DNA from: Nitrincola iocasae
Lineage (GTDB): Bacteria; Pseudomonadota; Gammaproteobacteria; Pseudomonadales; Balneatricaceae
Reading direction: 5' to 3'
NCBI RefSeq assembly: GCF_008727795.1
Contig: NZ_CP044222.1
Span: 3,038,001-3,102,000 of the forward strand
Length of the DNA: 64,000 bases
The notes beneath the pieces were generated by a model that was given only the letters and a program-made list of their open reading frames with translations, was not told the DNA's origin and searched no databases. A program made the position numbers and the translations under genes. Positions 59,847 through 64,000 of this stretch are shown here, in pieces. Position 1 is the first letter of the stretch; each line of letters opens with the position of its first letter.

Positions 59847-60752
59847 TCACTGACCTTGGCGTTCCCAGGCATAAACGGTGGCTGGATCGGGTTCCCAGAC
59901 ATGGGCCTTTTCGATACCCGGTAAGCTGGTCAGCGCCTGATATTCGGACGCCATGGCGACATAATCTTCGGTTTCAGCTAATACCGCGGGTTTGCAGGCG
60001 ATGGGGTCGCGAATCACGGCAAAGCCATTACGCGTACCTACGGTAAAAGTGAAAAAGCCATCCAGATCTTTTAGTGCGCTTTCCAGCGCCTGTTTCAGGC
60101 TGTCGCCCTGACGCAAACGCCAGGTCAGATAGCCTGCTGCCACTTCTGAATCATTTTCAGTTTCAAAACTGATCCCTTCCCGACGCAGCGATTCACGCAG
60201 GCGGTTGTGGTTGGACAGCGAGCCGTTATGCACCAGACACAGGTCCATACCGGTTGAGAAAGGATGGCTACCCTCCATGGTGACGGCTGATTCGGTTGCC
60301 ATGCGAGTGTGGCCGATAATATGGCTACCCTGCATACCCGAGAGTGAAAAGCGGCTGGCAATATCAACCGGCAGTCCGACTTCTTTGAGAATTTCGATCG
60401 AACGACCGACACTCAGTATCAGAACCTCCGGCGCATGCTGCGCAAACCAGTCACGCGCCGCGAACTCTTCAGCTTCCAGTTTAAACACCGCCACATTGGC
60501 ATTCTGAAACCACTCCAGACTGGCACTCAACTGGGTTTTGGCCAACTCAGCCAAGACTTCCCAGTCAAAATCCGCATCCGGATGGCGCAGTGTCAGTTTG
60601 ATATAGCCTTCGGCCACTTCATCACCGTAAATTGCAAAACCGGCACTGTCCGGTCCACGATCAGTCATGGCGATCAACATGGGTTCGAACAGCTCACCCA
60701 GACGCGCTTCCAGCGCCGGATTCTTCAAATAGAGCCCAACAATTCCACACAT
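59847..60752 (-). CDS. mgsA: N-methylglutamate synthase glutaminase-like subunit
   Basis: The 301-residue protein is a class II (Ntn) amidotransferase domain. Cys2 follows the initiator Met ('MCGIVGLYL') and is the expected nucleophile. Other blocks are 'MTDRGPDSAGFAIYG', 'GHTRMATESAVTMEGSHPF' and 'LVHNGSLSNHNRLRESL'. It would release methylamine from gamma-glutamylmethylamide and pass it to MgsBC. It lies between gmaS and mgsB, with short gaps, in one operon. Confidence 0.92.
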   Translation of the reverse strand: MCGIVGLYLKNPALEARLGELFEPMLIAMTDRGPDSAGFAIYGDEVAEGYIKLTLRHPDADFDWEVLAELAKTQLSASLEWFQNANVAVFKLEAEEFAARDWFAQHAPEVLILSVGRSIEILKEVGLPVDIASRFSLSGMQGSHIIGHTRMATESAVTMEGSHPFSTGMDLCLVHNGSLSNHNRLRESLRREGISFETENDSEVAAGYLTWRLRQGDSLKQALESALKDLDGFFTFTVGTRNGFAVIRDPIACKPAVLAETEDYVAMASEYQALTSLPGIEKAHVWEPDPATVYAWERQGQ

Positions 60753-60776
60753 ATGTTTATCCTCAACAAAACCAGA

Positions 60777-62111
60777 TCAGAAAAATTCAGCGTACTGTTT
60801 CAGTTCCCAGTCGGAGACATGACGGCTGTATTCCACCCACTCCATCCGCTTGATATTGATAAATTCCTGTACAAAGTCAGCGCCCAGCGCCTCACTGAAC
60901 ATGGGGTTGGCTTCCAGCGCATTGATGGCTTCATCCAGGTTCTGTGGCAGGATGCCGATGCCCTTTTCCAGGCACTGCTGACGATCCAGTTCGTACAGGT
61001 TGATATTGTGCGGTTCACCCGCGTCCAGCTCACGCTCGATACCATCCAGCCCGGCGGCGATCAGTGCCGCATGCACCAGATAGGGGTTACAGCCGGAATC
61101 CGGCAGACGGAACTCCAGGCGGCCATAGGGCACGCGCACCATGGCGGAACGGTTGTTGTCGCCATAACAGATATACGCCGGTGCCCAGGTGGAGCCTGAC
61201 AAGGAACGTCCGACCACTAAACGCTTATAGGAATTGACCGTGGGCGCCGCGAAGGCACACAGCGCCGGAGCGTGATGCAGCAGACCGGCGGTAAAGTGAT
61301 AGGCCATCTTCGACAGGCCCATACCCAGTGGATCACTGTCATCATTGAACAGATTACGACCGCTTTCATCACAAATGGAGAGGTGGAAGTGCATGCCGTT
61401 ACCGGTACGGCTGGAGTCAGGCTTGGGCATAAAGGAGCAGACCATGCCCAGTTTGTTGGCGATTTCACCGGCGGCCATACGCACAAAGGTAAAGCGGTCC
61501 GCCGAGGTCAGGGCATCACTGTAGGTGTAATTGATCTCAAACTGACCGTTGGCATCTTCGTGGTCAATCTGATAGACATCAAAATCGACGGCTTGCAGCG
61601 ATTCAACCAGTTGTTCCAGAAATTCACGTGAGCGGGACAGGCCTTTATAGTCATAACAGGGTTTATCCAGTACATCGCTTTCATCAACCGGTATTAGTTT
61701 GCCATCAGCTGTTTTACGGAACAGCGAGAATTCCGGCTCCAGTCCGCTGTTCAGGGTCCAGCCGCGTTGCGTCAGTCGCTCCAGCTGTTGCTTGAGCAGT
61801 ACCCGGCTACAATACGAGTGCGGCTGATCATTGACGTAACCATCACAGGCCAGGCGGGCATACCCTGGCTGCCAAGGCACAGCACTGAGGGTATTCAGAT
61901 CACCACGCGCCATAAAATCCGGTCCGTGCGGTTCCATCCCCATGCCCCAGACCGCAAAACCGGCAAACCCGGCGCCCTTCTCCACTACATCCATCAGGGT
62001 ATGCACCGGTACGGATTTAGTTTTGGCCACACCATGAATATCCACGAACTGGGCCAGTACGTATTTGATCTGTTTCTCTGTGATAAAGCTCTGAACATCT
62101 GTGGGCAACAT
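60777..62111 (-). CDS. gmaS: gamma-glutamylmethylamide synthetase
   Basis: The 444-residue enzyme is a glutamine-synthetase homologue that makes gamma-glutamylmethylamide from glutamate, methylamine and ATP. It shows the GS features 'FDVYQIDHEDANGQFEINYT' (metal ligands), 'CSFMPKPDSSRTGNGMHFHL', 'GRSLSGSTWAPAYICYGDNN' and 'LEFRLPDSGCNPYLVHAALI'. It lies among mgs and mgd genes, so it is GmaS rather than GlnA. The start overlaps the mgdD stop (TAATG) and has AGGAGGTG as ribosome site. Confidence 0.94.
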   Translation of the reverse strand: MLPTDVQSFITEKQIKYVLAQFVDIHGVAKTKSVPVHTLMDVVEKGAGFAGFAVWGMGMEPHGPDFMARGDLNTLSAVPWQPGYARLACDGYVNDQPHSYCSRVLLKQQLERLTQRGWTLNSGLEPEFSLFRKTADGKLIPVDESDVLDKPCYDYKGLSRSREFLEQLVESLQAVDFDVYQIDHEDANGQFEINYTYSDALTSADRFTFVRMAAGEIANKLGMVCSFMPKPDSSRTGNGMHFHLSICDESGRNLFNDDSDPLGMGLSKMAYHFTAGLLHHAPALCAFAAPTVNSYKRLVVGRSLSGSTWAPAYICYGDNNRSAMVRVPYGRLEFRLPDSGCNPYLVHAALIAAGLDGIERELDAGEPHNINLYELDRQQCLEKGIGILPQNLDEAINALEANPMFSEALGADFVQEFINIKRMEWVEYSRHVSDWELKQYAEFF

Positions 62112-62599
62112 TATGCACCTCCTGGGTATTCTGAAATCGGACCGACATCGGCGATGACGGCATCCAAGTTGTCTTGCAGGTATTGAGAAAATCCGGGATC
62201 ACAACCGATCAGCAGTCGGGCTTCAGGTTCGGCGCTGAGGTACAGCCAGCAGTTCACCCCGGCGACCGCCAGCATCTGCCAGTCACCTGGCTGCAGCTGA
62301 CGAAAATCGAACTGACAGACTTGCGCCATCACCGCCATCCAGGCCGCCCCACTGAGTTGAAAAATGCTGTCATGACGGCGAAAGCACCATTCGCCAAGCG
62401 GCTGACGGGCATCAGGCAGTACAAAGGCCATAAACTCATCACGGCCGGTTTTAGCGACCAGATTGCCGCCATGCATAAGCGCTTCAAAGGCTTGCTGCGG
62501 TACGGGCAAATCGGCTTGTTGCAGCGCCTCGCTACTATCAGGACCGGTCAGTATCCAGCCTTGCCAGGCATCCACTGGCGTGAGTTTCAACGCATTCAT
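62111..62599 (-). CDS. mgdD: N-methylglutamate dehydrogenase subunit D
   Basis: A 162-residue protein of the heterotetrameric sarcosine oxidase gamma-subunit family ('TPVDAWQGWILTGPDSSEAL' and 'WMAVMAQVCQFDFRQLQPG'). In the N-methylglutamate pathway this is the smallest subunit of the dehydrogenase that regenerates glutamate and yields formaldehyde or methylene-tetrahydrofolate. It overlaps mgdC (TGATG) and gmaS, so all are translationally coupled. The family is poorly conserved, so the call rests partly on context. Confidence 0.85.
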   Translation of the reverse strand: MNALKLTPVDAWQGWILTGPDSSEALQQADLPVPQQAFEALMHGGNLVAKTGRDEFMAFVLPDARQPLGEWCFRRHDSIFQLSGAAWMAVMAQVCQFDFRQLQPGDWQMLAVAGVNCWLYLSAEPEARLLIGCDPGFSQYLQDNLDAVIADVGPISEYPGGA

Positions 62600-64000
62600 C
62601 AGGCAACCTCCTCGATATCAACACGCTGACGCGCCCCTTGCGGGTCATAAAATGGCAGATCACAAAGGGTTGCAGGCAGCAAAGCACCCTGATCAGTACG
62701 GATTTGAATCGTTTCCAACTGGTCGGCCAGTGGCAGATCCAGCATCGCCAGTCCGATTACGTAGCCCAGTGACGGACTAAAGGCCACACTGGTGATTCGA
62801 CCCACCATCTCGCCCCCTTCTATGATCAGGTGGCACTCTTTGACCTGTTTTTCCGGTGCGCCTTCAGCCAGGCGAAAGCCCACCAGGCGGCGTTTACAGC
62901 GCTCTTTCAGCAATGCCAGTGACGGTTTACCGGTAAACCAGAGTTTCGATTTCAGTGGTACCGCCCAGCTCATGGCGGCTTCGAAAGGATTGGTCAGACC
63001 ATCGGTATCCTGACCGACAATAATGTGGCCTTTTTCCAGGCGCAGAATACGCTGCGCCTCAACACCAAACGGGCGAATACCAACAGAGTCACCGGCCTGC
63101 ATCAGCGCTTGCCACACAGTTGCCGCCGCGTTGTGTGGCAGATGGATCTCGTAGCCCAGCTCACCGACAAAACCCACGCGGATCAGGCGTACGGGATAGC
63201 TACACAACTGGCCTTCACGCATGCCCAGATAGGGAAACGCCGCTTCATCCAGATCGATATCTGTCAGTGCAGAGAGGATACGGCGGCTATGAGGGCCAGC
63301 CAGATTCATCGCCGCCAGTGAACCGGTACGGTTAACCAGCTGCACATTCAAACCACAGAACTGAATCTGTTTGGACAGGATCTTAAAGGTGGCATCGGCA
63401 TGGCTGGTGGTCGCGGTGACATAGAAACGATCATCGCTGACCCGTGCGACAATACCGTCATCGATAATGACGCCGGAATCATCCACCATCAGCCCATAAC
63501 GGGTCATACCGATAGCCAGACTGGACATTTTCATGGTGTACACCAGGTCCAGCAGGCGTTCAGCATCCGCTCCCATCACCTCTATTTTGCCCAGCGTGGA
63601 TACATCGATCAGTCCCAGCCCCTGACGGACCGCCAACACTTCATTGCGGATGCAGGCTTCACGCTCGGCAACTGCGCCATAGTATTCCGGACGCAACCAG
63701 ACACCGGCCTCCATAAACTGTGCGCCCAACTGCAGATGCTGCGCGTGTAAAGCTGTCAGGCGTTCCGGACGGAAGCGTCGTCCAGCCAGTGCTGATACCG
63801 GGACCGGATGAAAGAAGGGCCGTGCGGTGGTGGAACCGGCGGCATCGATTGGGATGCCATGGTGCCGCGCCAGCACACGGATAGCGTTCATATTGGCGTG
63901 TTTACCCTGACTGGGCCCCATACCTACGGTGGAAAAACGCTTCAGCAATTCGATATTATCAAAGCCTTCGGCCATCGCGTTATTAAGATCCTTGAGCTGC
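62599..64000 (-). CDS. mgdC: N-methylglutamate dehydrogenase subunit C, C-terminal part
   Basis: The 3' part of a gene open at the right window edge; codons before the Met at 63975 continue in frame without a stop ('QLKDLNNAMAEGFDN'), so that Met is internal. The visible 467 residues are the C-terminal half of a sarcosine-oxidase alpha-type subunit. After 'LKRFSTVGMGPSQGKHAN' comes an aminomethyltransferase-like (GcvT) domain with 'GLIDVSTLGKIEVMGADAER' and 'YLGMREGQLC', which binds folate and accepts the one-carbon unit. The N-terminal flavin domain, and mgdA and mgdB, should lie to the right. Confidence 0.9.
   Translation of the reverse strand, partial: QLKDLNNAMAEGFDNIELLKRFSTVGMGPSQGKHANMNAIRVLARHHGIPIDAAGSTTARPFFHPVPVSALAGRRFRPERLTALHAQHLQLGAQFMEAGVWLRPEYYGAVAEREACIRNEVLAVRQGLGLIDVSTLGKIEVMGADAERLLDLVYTMKMSSLAIGMTRYGLMVDDSGVIIDDGIVARVSDDRFYVTATTSHADATFKILSKQIQFCGLNVQLVNRTGSLAAMNLAGPHSRRILSALTDIDLDEAAFPYLGMREGQLCSYPVRLIRVGFVGELGYEIHLPHNAAATVWQALMQAGDSVGIRPFGVEAQRILRLEKGHIIVGQDTDGLTNPFEAAMSWAVPLKSKLWFTGKPSLALLKERCKRRLVGFRLAEGAPEKQVKECHLIIEGGEMVGRITSVAFSPSLGYVIGLAMLDLPLADQLETIQIRTDQGALLPATLCDLPFYDPQGARQRVDIEEVA

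Noticed and set aside
62599..63975. Stand-alone aminomethyltransferase (GcvT) gene
   Set aside because: The frame is open to the window edge upstream of the first Met, and the leading residues are those of a sarcosine-oxidase alpha-type subunit.

Overview
The window is a chromosomal stretch of moderate GC, densely coded on both strands. It looks like a gammaproteobacterium, probably a marine or saline facultative methylotroph of the Oceanospirillales/Nitrincola/Methylophaga kind. This is an inference from gene content: an N-methylglutamate methylamine pathway, a TRAP-fed sugar-acid operon, a BigR/Blh-like sulfur regulon, a VgrG island and an ECF biotin transporter. No rRNA or tRNA gene was recognised and there is no CRISPR array.

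Region 1 (1-15.9 kb) is an envelope and oxidative-stress/signalling block. It holds a BON lipoprotein, a Crp-like regulator with a PAS tail, a CheB-CheR-PAS fusion, a PAS-GGDEF cyclase, two PRC-barrel proteins, a GlsB-type membrane protein, a DUF2254 protein, a KatE-type catalase, a cardiolipin-synthase-like phospholipase D, an AI-2E-type exporter, YqjE/YqjD-like inner-membrane proteins and a short MgtC protein. Region 2 (15.9-20 kb) is a compact sulfane-sulfur/peroxide regulon: NifX-like protein, ten-helix membrane protein, Prx6-type peroxiredoxin, Blh/ETHE1-like metallo-hydrolase and a periplasmic DsrE-like protein. Three promoters in it share an operator of the form TTAGA-N4-TCTAA.

Region 3 (20-30.5 kb) starts with an NCS2 permease, followed by a sugar-acid operon: TRAP transporter dctPQM, PdxA-like dehydrogenase, enolase-superfamily dehydratase, GguC/AraD1-like dehydratase and 2-ketoglutaric semialdehyde dehydrogenase. 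A divergent FadR-type GntR regulator faces it across an imperfect palindrome. The route fits oxidation of a C5 sugar acid to 2-oxoglutarate. Region 4 (30.6-42.8 kb) contains katG, an iron alcohol dehydrogenase, nucleoside 2-deoxyribosyltransferase, a sensor kinase with a REC-GGDEF-EAL partner, an adenine-deaminase-type enzyme, a second AI-2E-type exporter and a LysR/DUF1127 divergent pair.

Region 5 (42.8-51.5 kb) is an orphan type VI secretion island, transcribed leftward: a 56-residue ORF, vgrG, a DUF4123 adaptor, a small acidic protein, two near-identical periplasmic paralogues, PAAR and a csrA paralogue. A related repeat with hairpins lies at each end. A complete IS1182-type element has landed at the very end of the DUF4123 gene and clipped its last codons. 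Joining the flanks restores a TGA/GTG overlap with the next gene.

Region 6 (51.7-56 kb) carries bioMNY, a thioesterase and a PilZ protein with a degenerate HD-GYP domain. Region 7 (56-64 kb) is amtB and then, reading leftward from the right edge, mgdC (cut by the window), mgdD, gmaS, mgsA, mgsB and mgsC. Together these take up and oxidise methylamine through gamma-glutamylmethylamide and N-methylglutamate.
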